Shown piece after piece: positions 1 to 6,458 of a stretch of DNA of 43,700 bases. Source of the stretch: an uncultured Eubacteriales bacterium (GTDB lineage Bacteria > Bacillota > Clostridia > Oscillospirales > CAG-272); contig CAJLCI010000022.1 in assembly GCA_905205065.1 (NCBI GenBank), positions 1 through 43,700 of the forward strand, in the 5' to 3' direction. A model generated the notes under the pieces. The model was not told where the DNA came from, searched no databases, and was given only the letters and a program-made list of their open reading frames with translations. Numbering within the stretch: the stretch's first letter is position 1; each line of letters starts with the position of its first letter. The translations under genes and the position numbers were made by a program.

Positions 1-598
1 TCTTTTCATCCACCATATCCATCAATTCAGGAATCAGCTCTGTCAGACGGATATAACGCTGTACCTGCCGTTGGCTTTCGCCAGCTTGATCTGCAACCTT
101 TTGAATAGAGGTCTGCGACTTCTCGCCAACTTGGCGAGAAGTTAAATCGGTTCGTGCGCCCTGATGTTTGACAGCCTCCAGCTTCATTTTGTAGGCAAAA
201 GCCCTTTCGCTTGGAAGAAGGCTTTCTCGCTGCAAGTTGCTGTCAACCATAATGATCGTGGCGGCATCATCATCCAAATCCCGAACAATGACCGGCATGG
301 TCTCCTTTTCTGCCAGTTCACTGGCTCTGTGCCGCCTGTGTCCGGCTACCAGCTCATAGCCGCCCTCTGGGTCCGGTCGAGCAATCGCCGGAACCAGAAC
401 GCCATACTGCTTGATACTGTCAGCGGTCTCCATCATGGCTTCGTCATCCTTGACTTTGAATGGATGGTTCCTAAAGGGATGCAGTTCAGACAGCGGAATT
501 TCCTGAATCTTTTCCAGCTTTGCATCCTGGCGGCCTTCTTCGGTGGAAAACAGATCATCTACCGAGGCCAGCTCTATTTTTTTCGCGCTGCTTTTCAA
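1..598 (-). CDS. parB: ParB/RepB/Spo0J-family partition protein, partial (runs off the left edge)
   Basis: About 199 codons are visible, read from a TTG at 598 whose reading frame stays open to the window edge; the C-terminus lies outside. ParB-family proteins bind parS sites, load onto DNA as CTP-dependent clamps and work with a ParA ATPase to segregate plasmids, chromosomes or excised integrative elements. The frame contains the family signature GHRRHRASELA followed by MPVIVRDLDDD and a PSERAFAYKMK motif, then a helix-turn-helix region (SQRQVQRYIRLTELIPEL). An N-terminal segment of about 30 residues precedes the ParB core. The TTG start overlaps the 3' end of parA by 44 nt, which implies translational coupling. 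An exact start is uncertain because no ATG is available. Base composition matches parA and differs from the genes to the right, so it is probably part of a mobile element. Confidence 0.88.
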   Translation of the reverse strand, partial: MKSSAKKIELASVDDLFSTEEGRQDAKLEKIQEIPLSELHPFRNHPFKVKDDEAMMETADSIKQYGVLVPAIARPDPEGGYELVAGHRRHRASELAEKETMPVIVRDLDDDAATIIMVDSNLQRESLLPSERAFAYKMKLEAVKHQGARTDLTSRQVGEKSQTSIQKVADQAGESQRQVQRYIRLTELIPELMDMVDEK

Positions 599-1376
599 GT
601 TTCAACACCTCCTTCGTCAGATTTTTGTAGCCCTCAGCCACCTTGCCACCGGGATCATGGGCAAAAATGCTTTTTCCCTCTGCGCTGATTTCCTTTGCCC
701 GGACAGAATGGGGGATCTCTGTGCTGAATACTTTGATCTTGCTGCCATAGGTCTCCCGCAGGAGCGCGGAGATCTCTTTGGCAAAGTTGGTTCGGCTGTC
801 CACCATCGTCAGCAGGATACCGTCTATCTGGAGCTTGGGGTTGATCTGCCGCTTTACCTTGTTCACCGTGGAGAGCAGCTGTTCCAGCCCTTTGGCGGGC
901 AGATACTCTGCCTGAACGGGAATTATGATCCTGTTCGCAGCGGCCAGCGCATTGACTGTGAGCATCCCCAGGGAGGGCTGGCAGTCGATGAGGATATGGG
1001 AGTATTGCCCCTTCAGCGTGTCCAGATATTGCCGCAAGATAGTCTCACGGCTCATGGCGTTTACCAGGGATACCTCCATACCGGATAACTGGATGTCCGC
1101 AGGCATCAGGTCTACACCCTCTGGGTGGTGCAGGATACCCTCGCCGGGGCGCAGCGGCTCGTCCATCAGGATACGGCCCATCGCGTCGGACAGGGTAAAG
1201 GGCAGCTTGTCCGGCTGGGGGTGGCCCAGGCTGATGGTCAGGCTGCCTTGCGGGTCCCCGTCGATCAGCAGCACTTTCTTTCCGGCCTGCGCCAGCCCAA
1301 TCCCCAGGTTCGCGCAGGTGGTTGTCTTGCCAACGCCGCCTTTCTGGTTGGCGATGGCGATGATTTGCGTGTTCAA
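555..1376 (-). CDS. parA: ParA/Soj-family partition ATPase
   Basis: The 273-residue product is a ParA-type P-loop ATPase that moves ParB-bound DNA. It begins MNTQIIAIANQKGGVGKTTT, with the deviant Walker A KGGVGKTT; LIDGDPQGSLT (Walker A') and the ILIDCQPSLGMLTVNAL segment (Walker B) follow. I chose the TTG at 1376 because GAGGTG sits 6 nt upstream and the family normally starts a few residues before the P-loop. An upstream in-frame TTG at 1439 would add 21 residues that run through a terminator-like hairpin and is less likely. parB follows with overlap. A ParAB pair this close to the 3' end of rpsI, in G+C-richer DNA, suggests the end of an ICE or integrated plasmid rather than the chromosomal parAB locus, because no rnpA/gidB/oriC genes are nearby. 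Confidence 0.92.
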   Translation of the reverse strand: MNTQIIAIANQKGGVGKTTTCANLGIGLAQAGKKVLLIDGDPQGSLTISLGHPQPDKLPFTLSDAMGRILMDEPLRPGEGILHHPEGVDLMPADIQLSGMEVSLVNAMSRETILRQYLDTLKGQYSHILIDCQPSLGMLTVNALAAANRIIIPVQAEYLPAKGLEQLLSTVNKVKRQINPKLQIDGILLTMVDSRTNFAKEISALLRETYGSKIKVFSTEIPHSVRAKEISAEGKSIFAHDPGGKVAEGYKNLTKEVLKLEKQREKNRAGLGR

Positions 1377-1421
1377 TGACTTCACCTCATTTCTGAATTG
1401 TTCTATGGCTTCTGGAAATAG

Positions 1422-1456
1422 AAAAAGCCGCCACTTCAAAAATTGAAAGTGACGGC
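1422..1456 (-). terminator. terminator-like hairpin just upstream of parA
   Basis: Arms at 1427-1439 and 1443-1456 pair (GCCG, CACTT and CAA with their complements, with one mismatch and one bulged base). On the minus strand the stem is followed by a run of five T (1422-1426). It lies between rpsI and the parA start, so it would block read-through into parA. It implies that any parA promoter lies within about 45 nt of its start, or that the hairpin acts as an attenuator. Confidence 0.55.
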
Positions 1457-1492
1457 CTTTTCTTATCCCGGAATGAAATTCCCCGGAAACGC

Positions 1493-1524
1493 AAAAAGCG
1501 CCCAGTAGAAAATACTGAGCGCTT
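1493..1524 (-). terminator. intrinsic terminator, minus strand
   Basis: GCGCCCAGTA (1498-1507) pairs with TACTGAGCGC (1513-1522) apart from one mismatch, with two more A-T pairs outside. On the minus strand five T follow the stem. It is a second barrier between the ribosomal operon and parA. Confidence 0.6.
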
Positions 1525-1554
1525 GGCGATTAGATTTATTCTCTTTTGTTCAAA

Positions 1555-1760
1555 TTAGGTCAAATTCAGACAAACCGTTTTCACGAAAAAGGTCTCTTGG
1601 AGATGTATAAATAAACATCCCCTTGGCATCCCAAAATCGCGTCTCGGTTGTCCTATTTTTTAACCCATAAGCCCTCTTTTTGGGGTGGTTGTCCACCATT
1701 TAACCCATAGAAAACGGGTTAAAAGAGGCTTCGTTCTGTCAAATTGCGTCAAACCATTTG
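1555..1760. repeat. cluster of short direct and inverted repeats beside rpsI
   Basis: Two imperfect 23-bp direct repeats lie at 1558-1580 and 1737-1759, sharing GTCAAATT and CAAACC and matching at about 18 of 23 positions. TAACCCATA occurs at 1661 and 1701, and TTTAACCC (1699-1706) is inverted as GGGTTAAA (1716-1723). GGTGG/CCACC form a small hairpin at 1684-1697. No gene is visible between 1377 and 1819. Arrays of short repeats next to an insertion target are typical of recombinase and excisionase binding regions. That role is inferred; the element's other end is outside the window. Confidence 0.4.
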
Positions 1761-1766
1761 AAAAGG

Positions 1767-1801
1767 AAAAACCCCGGAAACCGCGTAGTTCCGGGGTTTT
1801 T
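1767..1801. terminator. bidirectional terminator of the rplM-rpsI operon
   Basis: A perfect 13-bp stem (1767-1779 with 1789-1801) contains CCCCGGAA/TTCCGGGG, with A/T tracts on both sides, so it can act on both strands. It begins 19 nt beyond the rpsI stop codon. Confidence 0.85.
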
Positions 1802-1819
1802 GACCACTTTTGATAAAGT

Positions 1820-2230
1820 TTAGCGCTTGCTGAACTGCGGAGCGCGACGGGCAGCCTTGAGGCCGTATTTCTTTCTTTCCTTCATACGAGGATCACGAGT
1901 AAGGAATCCTGCTTTTTTGAGAACCGGACGGTATGTTTCATCCGCCTGAAGCAATGCGCGTGCAAGTCCGTGACGGATAGCGCCTGCCTGACCGGAGATA
2001 CCACCACCGCGAACTGTACAGATAATATCAAATTTTCCAGTGGTCTCTGTAACTTCAAACGGCTGATTAACAATAAGTTTAAGTGTTTCAAGACCAAAAT
2101 AGTCATCAATAGAACGTTTGTTAATTGTTATAGCGCCTGTTCCGGGAACTATACGGACTCTCGCAACAGATTTTTTTCTTCTGCCCGTGCCGTAGAAATA
2201 AGGCTTCTCGCTTGCATATGATACTGCCAT
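1820..2230 (-). CDS. rpsI: 30S ribosomal protein S9
   Basis: The 136-residue product is the small-subunit protein S9, whose C-terminal tail reaches the P-site tRNA. It shows YGTGRRKKSVARVRI near the start, VRGGGISGQAGAIRHGLARAL in the middle and the diagnostic C-terminus RRAPQFSKR. Length is normal. An AAAGGA ribosome site precedes the ATG by 11 nt. It is co-transcribed with rplM, 31 nt upstream. The 3' end is apparently the junction with a mobile element; the rpsI 3' end is a known insertion site for some Firmicutes ICEs. The C-terminal sequence is intact, as expected if insertion restores the codons. Confidence 0.98.
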   Translation of the reverse strand: MAVSYASEKPYFYGTGRRKKSVARVRIVPGTGAITINKRSIDDYFGLETLKLIVNQPFEVTETTGKFDIICTVRGGGISGQAGAIRHGLARALLQADETYRPVLKKAGFLTRDPRMKERKKYGLKAARRAPQFSKR

Positions 2231-2261
2231 TTTTAAAATCTTCCTTTCTTAAACATTATGT

Positions 2262-2690
2262 TCAAACTTCATACGGTACAGGTTTCTGTGCCTGCTGGCC
2301 ATGTTCGCTTCCGCGGTAAACGCGCAGACGAGTAAGGCTCTTATCACCGATGCTGTTCTTGGGAAGCATTCCCTTAACTGCGATTTTCATAGCAAACTCA
2401 GGACGTTCAGCCATAAGTTTCTTATATGAGGTTTCTTTAAGACCTCCGATGTAGCCGGAATGTGTGCGGTATAACTTTTGATTAATTTTGTTTCCTGTTA
2501 AAACTGCTTTATCGCAATTTACAATAATAACAAACTCGCCGCAGTCAACATGAGGTGTAAATTCAGGACGATGTTTGCCTCTCAGAATTGTAGCGGCCGA
2601 AGCGGCTGTTCTTCCAAACGGCTTATTTGCAGCATCGAGAATATACCACTTGCGTTCGAGTGTTTCCTTTTTCGCCATATAAGTGGACAT
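2262..2690 (-). CDS. rplM: 50S ribosomal protein L13
   Basis: The 142-residue product is the large-subunit protein L13, an early 23S rRNA-binding assembly protein. It begins MSTYMAKKETLERKWYILDA and contains GRTAASAATILRGKHRP, HVDCGEFVIIVNCD and the C-terminal RVYRGSEHGQQAQKP, all characteristic of L13. The ATG at 2690 is preferred over an upstream in-frame start because GGAGG lies 8 nt in front and the resulting length is standard. It is the first gene of the rplM-rpsI operon, with a strong promoter about 45 nt upstream. The short leader shows no obvious L13 autoregulatory structure. Confidence 0.98.
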   Translation of the reverse strand: MSTYMAKKETLERKWYILDAANKPFGRTAASAATILRGKHRPEFTPHVDCGEFVIIVNCDKAVLTGNKINQKLYRTHSGYIGGLKETSYKKLMAERPEFAMKIAVKGMLPKNSIGDKSLTRLRVYRGSEHGQQAQKPVPYEV

Positions 2691-2734
2691 GCTGTTTTCC
2701 TCCATAAAATATTTTCATACATTTAGACTTGCAT

Positions 2735-2763
2735 ATTATATCATTTATAATTGTTTTTGTCAA
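2735..2763 (-). promoter_or_regulatory. SigA-type promoter of rplM-rpsI
   Basis: On the minus strand TTGACA (2763-2758) and TATAAT (2740-2735) are both perfect consensus hexamers separated by 17 nt. The predicted start leaves a leader of roughly 35-40 nt before the rplM ATG. Confidence 0.93.
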
Positions 2764-2968
2764 GTTAATTGGAGTAATTATTTTGATTTTTTTAATTTAG
2801 CAATCTAAAACCTTTATTTTTCTTACTTATTCTCCCTCGGAGAGTGTTTTTTCTAATATACCGTTTCAATTTTTAATGCAATATTTCATTTTAGGAGATG
2901 AAAAATAGAAGGGTAGAACTCGCTTTGGATTTATAGCGGTTATTTTTTAAAAATATTTCTAAAAACTA
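2764..2968. other. AT-rich intergenic region
   Basis: This divergent spacer between rplM and the next plus-strand promoter has no supportable gene. A weak TCTCC/GGAGA hairpin followed by a T-rich run lies near 2831-2857 and could be a remnant terminator. Confidence 0.4.
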
Positions 2969-2997
2969 TTGAAACAACACTTTTTTTGTGATATTAT
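2969..2997 (+). promoter_or_regulatory. SigA-type promoter upstream of a small ORF and the DMT transporter
   Basis: TTGAAA (2969-2974), a 17-nt spacer and TATTAT (2992-2997) each match the consensus at five of six bases. It would start transcription near 3004, either for the 48-codon ORF at 3014 or as a distant promoter with an approximately 300-nt leader for the transporter. Confidence 0.6.
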
Positions 2998-3013
2998 CGT
3001 ATAGTCTGAAAAT

Positions 3014-3160
3014 ATGAATAAAGACATATTGAAATCTTATAAATGTCAATTGCATGAATTTGTATTCGTTTTTATATGTGAAGAATCATGCTTCGATATG
3101 TTCATAGACATAAATAAATTCGTGACTGAGGCAACGGAGAAAATAAGCAAATTTTTGTAA
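3014..3160 (+). CDS. possible 48-residue small protein
   Basis: An ATG frame of 49 codons starts about 10 nt after the predicted transcription start, so it would be nearly leaderless. No ribosome-binding site is visible. The product is rich in Phe, Glu and Lys and has no recognisable domain. It may be chance; an alternative is that the stretch is simply the leader of the downstream transporter gene. Confidence 0.2.
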   Translation: MNKDILKSYKCQLHEFVFVFICEESCFDMFIDINKFVTEATEKISKFL

Positions 3161-3312
3161 TAAATTAAAATTTAGATTTTTAACTTAGGTTCGAAGCAAT
3201 AACAAAAATAATATGAATAACATAAAATGCTTAGAACAAGGGCAAGTGGCTATTTTTAAAACTATTTTAAAGAATTTGACAGTGTCATTTTTAAGGAAGG
3301 AATATAAATATC

Positions 3313-4188
3313 ATGCAGGAAAACAAAAAGGGCGCCAGCGGAATTATCATTATGCTTATTTCGGCTGTATGTTTCAGCACCTCCGGAATGTTTTTTAAGT
3401 TTATAAGCTGGGGGCCGATATCTATAAACGGCGCGAGAAATCTGATTGGTTCGGGTGTACTCGCTCTGTTTATGTTCATAACAAAACATAAAATAAAAAT
3501 AAACCGTTCTGTTTTTACCGGAGCAGCATGTGTGTTTCTTACCTCTTTGCTATTTTCATATGCGAATAAAATGACTTCTTCTGCAAACGCAATTGTTCTT
3601 CAGTTTACAATGCCGATATTTGTAATACTTTTTATGGCATTGTTCTATCACAAAAAGCCGATTCCATCTGATATATTTGCATGTGTGGGTATTTTCGGCG
3701 GTATAGTATGCTTTTTTATTGACGGACTTTCATCCGGCGGAATGTTTGGAAATTTTCTTGCGCTCTGTTCCGGCTGTACTTATGCTGGAGTGTTTATGAT
3801 GAATATGGGAAAGGACTCAGATTCTCTTTCCTCCTCTCTATGTGGACAGCTTTTGGCGGCGGTTGTAGGCGTGCCGTTTATATTTACAGAAACTGATTTT
3901 TCAGCGTCGGTAGTTACCGCGGTCGTTGCTATGGGTATTATCGAAATAGGTTTGGCATATCTTTTGCTGTCAATTGGTATTTTGAGAACTACACCGCTTG
4001 CGGCGTCGCTGATTTCGGCTATCGAACCTATTTTAAATCCGATTCTTGTGGCGATTTTCTTTCATGAGATGTTATCTGCCGCTGCATTTATCGGTACGGG
4101 ACTTGTTGTTATAACTCTCGTTATATATAATGTATATCAAGTATTTGCCGCGCGATCGGCAAAGAAAATTTCAAATCTTCAGAATTGA
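3313..4188 (+). CDS. EamA/DMT-superfamily transporter
   Basis: The 291-residue, strongly hydrophobic product has about ten membrane segments arranged as two EamA repeats, the fold of drug/metabolite transporters. The first half starts GIIIMLISAVCFSTSGMFFKF, with the usual pattern of a small-residue-rich first helix. The second half ends with the family's SAIEPILNPILVAIFFHE motif, where the Glu-Pro is typical. The substrate cannot be predicted; relatives export amino acids, metabolites or drugs. A GGAAGGA site lies 11 nt before the ATG. The gene stands alone between rplM on the opposite strand and a small acidic gene, with a 9-bp perfect inverted repeat downstream at 4238-4260. Confidence 0.9.
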   Translation: MQENKKGASGIIIMLISAVCFSTSGMFFKFISWGPISINGARNLIGSGVLALFMFITKHKIKINRSVFTGAACVFLTSLLFSYANKMTSSANAIVLQFTMPIFVILFMALFYHKKPIPSDIFACVGIFGGIVCFFIDGLSSGGMFGNFLALCSGCTYAGVFMMNMGKDSDSLSSSLCGQLLAAVVGVPFIFTETDFSASVVTAVVAMGIIEIGLAYLLLSIGILRTTPLAASLISAIEPILNPILVAIFFHEMLSAAAFIGTGLVVITLVIYNVYQVFAARSAKKISNLQN

Positions 4189-4237
4189 GTCTGCCCTGTT
4201 ATACAGTTGAAAATATTAATAAATCTGATTACGCACG

Positions 4238-4260
4238 TTGTATGTAATTTTTACATACAA
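4238..4260. terminator. possible weak terminator after the DMT transporter
   Basis: TTGTATGTA (4238-4246) and TACATACAA (4252-4260) form a perfect 9-bp stem over a loop of five bases. It is AT-rich and has no T run behind it, so it may be only a weak terminator or a binding site. Confidence 0.35.
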
Positions 4261-4336
4261 GCTGCATAGTTTAATAAATATAATATATTAAAAACGTTTA
4301 ATTTTTCAGTTTACAGGAAAGGAATGATCTGTCACC

Positions 4337-4615
4337 ATGGAAACAGAGCTTCGAAGAGAGCTTCTGATGTTGTCAATCAAACTTGAAGAGATTAAAAAAA
4401 ATAAAGATATTGAAGGCGCGGCTGAAATTTTTGAACGCTTTGATGTGCTGGTACGGGAACTTGAAGAGGATGATGATTTTCCGTATGACTTTCTCAGAAT
4501 GCTCTGTGATATCCTTGATCTGCTTGAAGAGGCCGTATCTGAGGATGGAGAAAGTGATGTATTTGAACAAAACATCTCAACTGCGATAGATATAATTGAG
4601 GATATAACAATTTGA
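4337..4615 (+). CDS. small acidic helical protein, unknown function
   Basis: The 92-residue product is strongly acidic (many Glu and Asp, few basic residues after residue 22) and is predicted to be mostly helical, with heptad-like spacing of Leu and Ile. No signal peptide, membrane segment or known domain is apparent. An AAAGGA site lies 13 nt before the ATG, the spacing seen for many genes in this window. It precedes spoVAC by 124 nt on the same strand, but nothing ties it to sporulation beyond position. Confidence 0.6.
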   Translation: METELRRELLMLSIKLEEIKKNKDIEGAAEIFERFDVLVRELEEDDDFPYDFLRMLCDILDLLEEAVSEDGESDVFEQNISTAIDIIEDITI

Positions 4616-4739
4616 TTAAAATGAACGAATTGAAGGTTCATAAATGCTGTTGAGGAATATTTCGGAAAAAAATGTATAAAGTGCTTTCTTATGTGAAAAA
4701 ATAAAGGCAGAATATTCTTTACAGAAAGGGAGTCTTATA

Positions 4740-5189
4740 TTGCTCAATGATAAAAAGTCCTATAAGGAATATGCCGAAGCGCACGCGAAAAAGTCAAATG
4801 TTCCTCTTGATTGCCTAAAAGCGTTTATTATCGGCGGAATTATATGCTGCATAGCACAGGCGTTTTTTGATTTATATACATTTCTTAAAATATCTGAGGA
4901 CGACACTAAAATACTTGTGTCCTGTACAATTATTGTAATTACGGCTATACTGACAGGACTTGATGTTTTTGATGATATTGCAAAACATGCCGGTGCCGGA
5001 ACTCTTGTTCCCATAACCGGTTTTGCGAATGCAATTGTCAGCCAGGCAATTACCTCTCGCAGCGAGGGCTTTATTCTCGGACTGGGTGCAAAAATTTTTA
5101 CAATTGCCGGACCGGTAATTTTGTACGGTACCGCAACTTCGGTATTATACGGAATAATATACTGGATAGTTGGGTTATTTGTACACTGA
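4740..5189 (+). CDS. spoVAC: stage V sporulation protein AC
   Basis: The 149-residue membrane protein belongs to the SpoVAC/SpoVAEB family. SpoVA proteins form the inner forespore membrane channel for Ca-dipicolinate uptake during sporulation and release during germination. Four or so hydrophobic segments are visible, with the family block HAGAGTLVPITGFANAIVSQA and GLGAKIFTIAGPVILYG. The start is a TTG with AAAGGGAG upstream. In most spore formers spoVAC sits beside spoVAD and spoVAEB; here it is alone and is followed by its own terminator. I could not identify a SigG promoter with confidence. Confidence 0.92.
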   Translation: MLNDKKSYKEYAEAHAKKSNVPLDCLKAFIIGGIICCIAQAFFDLYTFLKISEDDTKILVSCTIIVITAILTGLDVFDDIAKHAGAGTLVPITGFANAIVSQAITSRSEGFILGLGAKIFTIAGPVILYGTATSVLYGIIYWIVGLFVH

Positions 5190-5217
5190 AATATTAATTT
5201 GAATATGATTGAAAATT

Positions 5218-5247
5218 CTGCGGAGCTTCATATGCTTCGCAGTTTTT
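5218..5247 (+). terminator. spoVAC terminator
   Basis: CTGCGGAGC and GCTTCGCAG pair (one G-T wobble) over a loop of about seven bases and are followed by five T. It lies 29 nt beyond the spoVAC stop codon. Confidence 0.85.
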
Positions 5248-5300
5248 GTATAACGAAAACTACGGAATAGCCGCGTGGTTCAAAAGAGTTTAGCCGATAA

Positions 5301-5354
5301 AGAAAAACCTCCTGAAAAAATCTCCCCCAAAAATCTCCTGAAGAAAAACCTTCT
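5301..5354. repeat. degenerate A/C-rich tandem repeat
   Basis: About four imperfect units of 12-15 bp, each an A-tract followed by CCTCCT or TCTCC-like bases, run between the spoVAC terminator and a mini-ORF. No coding potential is evident. It is one of several different short-period repeats in this intergenic patch. Confidence 0.45.
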
Positions 5355-5413
5355 AATGTGAGATATAATGAAAAGACTTGCCAGACAAATAAACACAAAA
5401 GGAGGAATTATCT

Positions 5414-5491
5414 ATGAGTAAAGAAAACATAGACACAGTTAGTTTGATACCTTTGATCCACGGAACTCGTTTATGGGTAAGCAAGTATTAG
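5414..5491 (+). CDS. 25-codon ORF with strong ribosome site, leader peptide or gene remnant
   Basis: ATG at 5414 follows AGGAGG with 7 nt spacing, the strongest ribosome site in the region, and a TATAAT-like box lies about 40 nt further up. The frame ends after 25 residues (begins MSKENIDTVSLIP). No known leader peptide or transposase start is recognised. Such a start signal in front of so short a frame suggests the beginning of a deleted or disrupted gene, but a true small protein cannot be excluded. Confidence 0.3.
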   Translation: MSKENIDTVSLIPLIHGTRLWVSKY

Positions 5492-5638
5492 TTGGCTGAT
5501 AGGGCAATAAAAAGTGCACTTGTGCGCTGTCTCTGCAGTTGTCGAGTCATCCGTAGTCGTAGTCGTCGTTGTAGTCGTTGTATTATTAGGTTTTTGCCCG
5601 AAAATGAAATACCACTCGCTATGCGAGTGGTATTTCAT
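5471..5638 (-). pseudogene. possible remnant of a Thr-rich secreted or surface protein
   Basis: On the minus strand the frame contains ten consecutive threonine codons (5543-5581 region) that use ACA, ACG and ACT in mixed order, followed by DDSTTAETAHKC and a stop at 5471. Poly-Thr linkers of this kind are typical of secreted and lipoprotein linkers. Upstream the frame runs into a perfect hairpin and shows no start or domain, so if real it is only a 3' fragment. The alternative is a non-coding (ACGACT)-type microsatellite. Confidence 0.25.
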
Positions 5639-5644
5639 TTTCGG
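5598..5644. repeat. perfect 22-bp stem hairpin
   Basis: Positions 5598-5619 and 5623-5644 are exact reverse complements over a three-base loop. No T run follows on either side. Smaller hairpins occur immediately afterwards (GAGAC/GTCTC at about 5643-5663 and ACTTTT/AAAAGT at about 5687-5702). It could be a mobile-element end, a recombination scar or a processed RNA. Confidence 0.75.
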
Positions 5645-5727
5645 AGACCGCGCAATTTGTCTCTGATTTATGCTGCGATCTTTCTGTACTTTTCGGAAAA
5701 GTGTTTCTAAAATCATTTTCACGTAAA

Positions 5728-5847
5728 GCCTTGCTGCTAAAATATTTTTGCTTAATACATTGTCTTTTGAAATATTTTTGTTTAATACATTGCTGTTTAA
5801 AATATTTTTGTTTAAGACACTTACACTTAAAATATTGTCACTTAAAA
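5728..5847. repeat. four-copy 30-bp tandem repeat
   Basis: Four units of exactly 30 bp start at 5728, 5758, 5788 and 5818. Units 1-3 share AAATATTTTTG followed by TTAA; the fourth is more diverged. The last unit runs over the stop codon (5842-5844) of the minus-strand kinase-like gene, so the array forms its immediate 3' region. Confidence 0.85.
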
Positions 5848-6438
5848 CAACGTCTTGAGAATTTTTACGCAGCCGTCTATTCCGAGTACAGAGCTGTTCA
5901 AAATAAGGTCATAGCTGTTTATATCATCAAAACGGCAGGCGGTATTGGCATAGTAGTAACCTGCTCGCCGTTTGTCAATATGGTGCATCGTTTCCTCTAC
6001 TCTGTCCTCATCTATGCCGTAATCGCGCACAATACGCTGTTTTTTGTCATCTTCGTCGCCTCTGATAAATACTTTTACGGTATGCGGCTTATCCTTGAGG
6101 GCTTCTGCAGCGCAGTGACCGAGAAAAATTGCCCTGCCGCGCTCGGCAAAATTTTTAATTGCCGATTGCTCAGCTAAAAAAATTTTTCCCTCGTTTGATG
6201 TGAGATCATCGCTTCCGGACTGTGCTCTGGCGAGACAATAAATTGTATATAGAAAACTGCTTGTGGCTTTTTCTTCATATTTCTCAATTTGTGAAATCGG
6301 AATACCGTAATCCTTTGAAACTTTTTCGAGAATTTCCCTTCCATAGTATGGCACTCCCGATTCTTCCGACAATCTCCGCGCTATTTCTGTTCCGCCGCTT
6401 CCGTATTCGCGTTCAATTGCGATATAACTACATTTCAT
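5842..6438 (-). CDS. cytidylate kinase-like family protein
   Basis: The 198-residue product resembles the cytidylate-kinase-like family (PF13189). The P-loop is IEREYGSGGTEIARRL near the N-terminus; ERGRAIFLGHCAAEAL, DKPHTVKVFIRG and a helical lid region (DEDRVEETMHHIDKRRAGYYYANT) follow. True CMP kinases are longer and have a different lid; the substrate of this shorter family is not established. An AAAGGA site lies 12 nt before the ATG. It is encoded 20 nt downstream of the ABC exporter pair and probably belongs to the same transcript. Its stop codon lies inside the 30-bp tandem repeat. Confidence 0.85.
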   Translation of the reverse strand: MKCSYIAIEREYGSGGTEIARRLSEESGVPYYGREILEKVSKDYGIPISQIEKYEEKATSSFLYTIYCLARAQSGSDDLTSNEGKIFLAEQSAIKNFAERGRAIFLGHCAAEALKDKPHTVKVFIRGDEDDKKQRIVRDYGIDEDRVEETMHHIDKRRAGYYYANTACRFDDINSYDLILNSSVLGIDGCVKILKTLF

Positions 6439-6458
6439 TGACTGCTACCGTCCTTTCC

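Noticed and set aside
543..1446. Plus-strand frames opposite parA and parB
   Set aside because: They are antisense to genes with strong Walker and ParB motifs; the G+C-rich sequence keeps opposite frames open.
2691..2734. L13-binding leader upstream of rplM
   Set aside because: The predicted leader is under 45 nt and shows no stable hairpin.
3213..3398. 61-codon plus-strand frame before the DMT transporter
   Set aside because: It overlaps the transporter start in another frame and lacks a ribosome site.
5701..6177. 158-codon plus-strand gene
   Set aside because: Its first part is the 30-bp tandem repeat and the rest is antisense to the kinase-like gene, which has clear family motifs.
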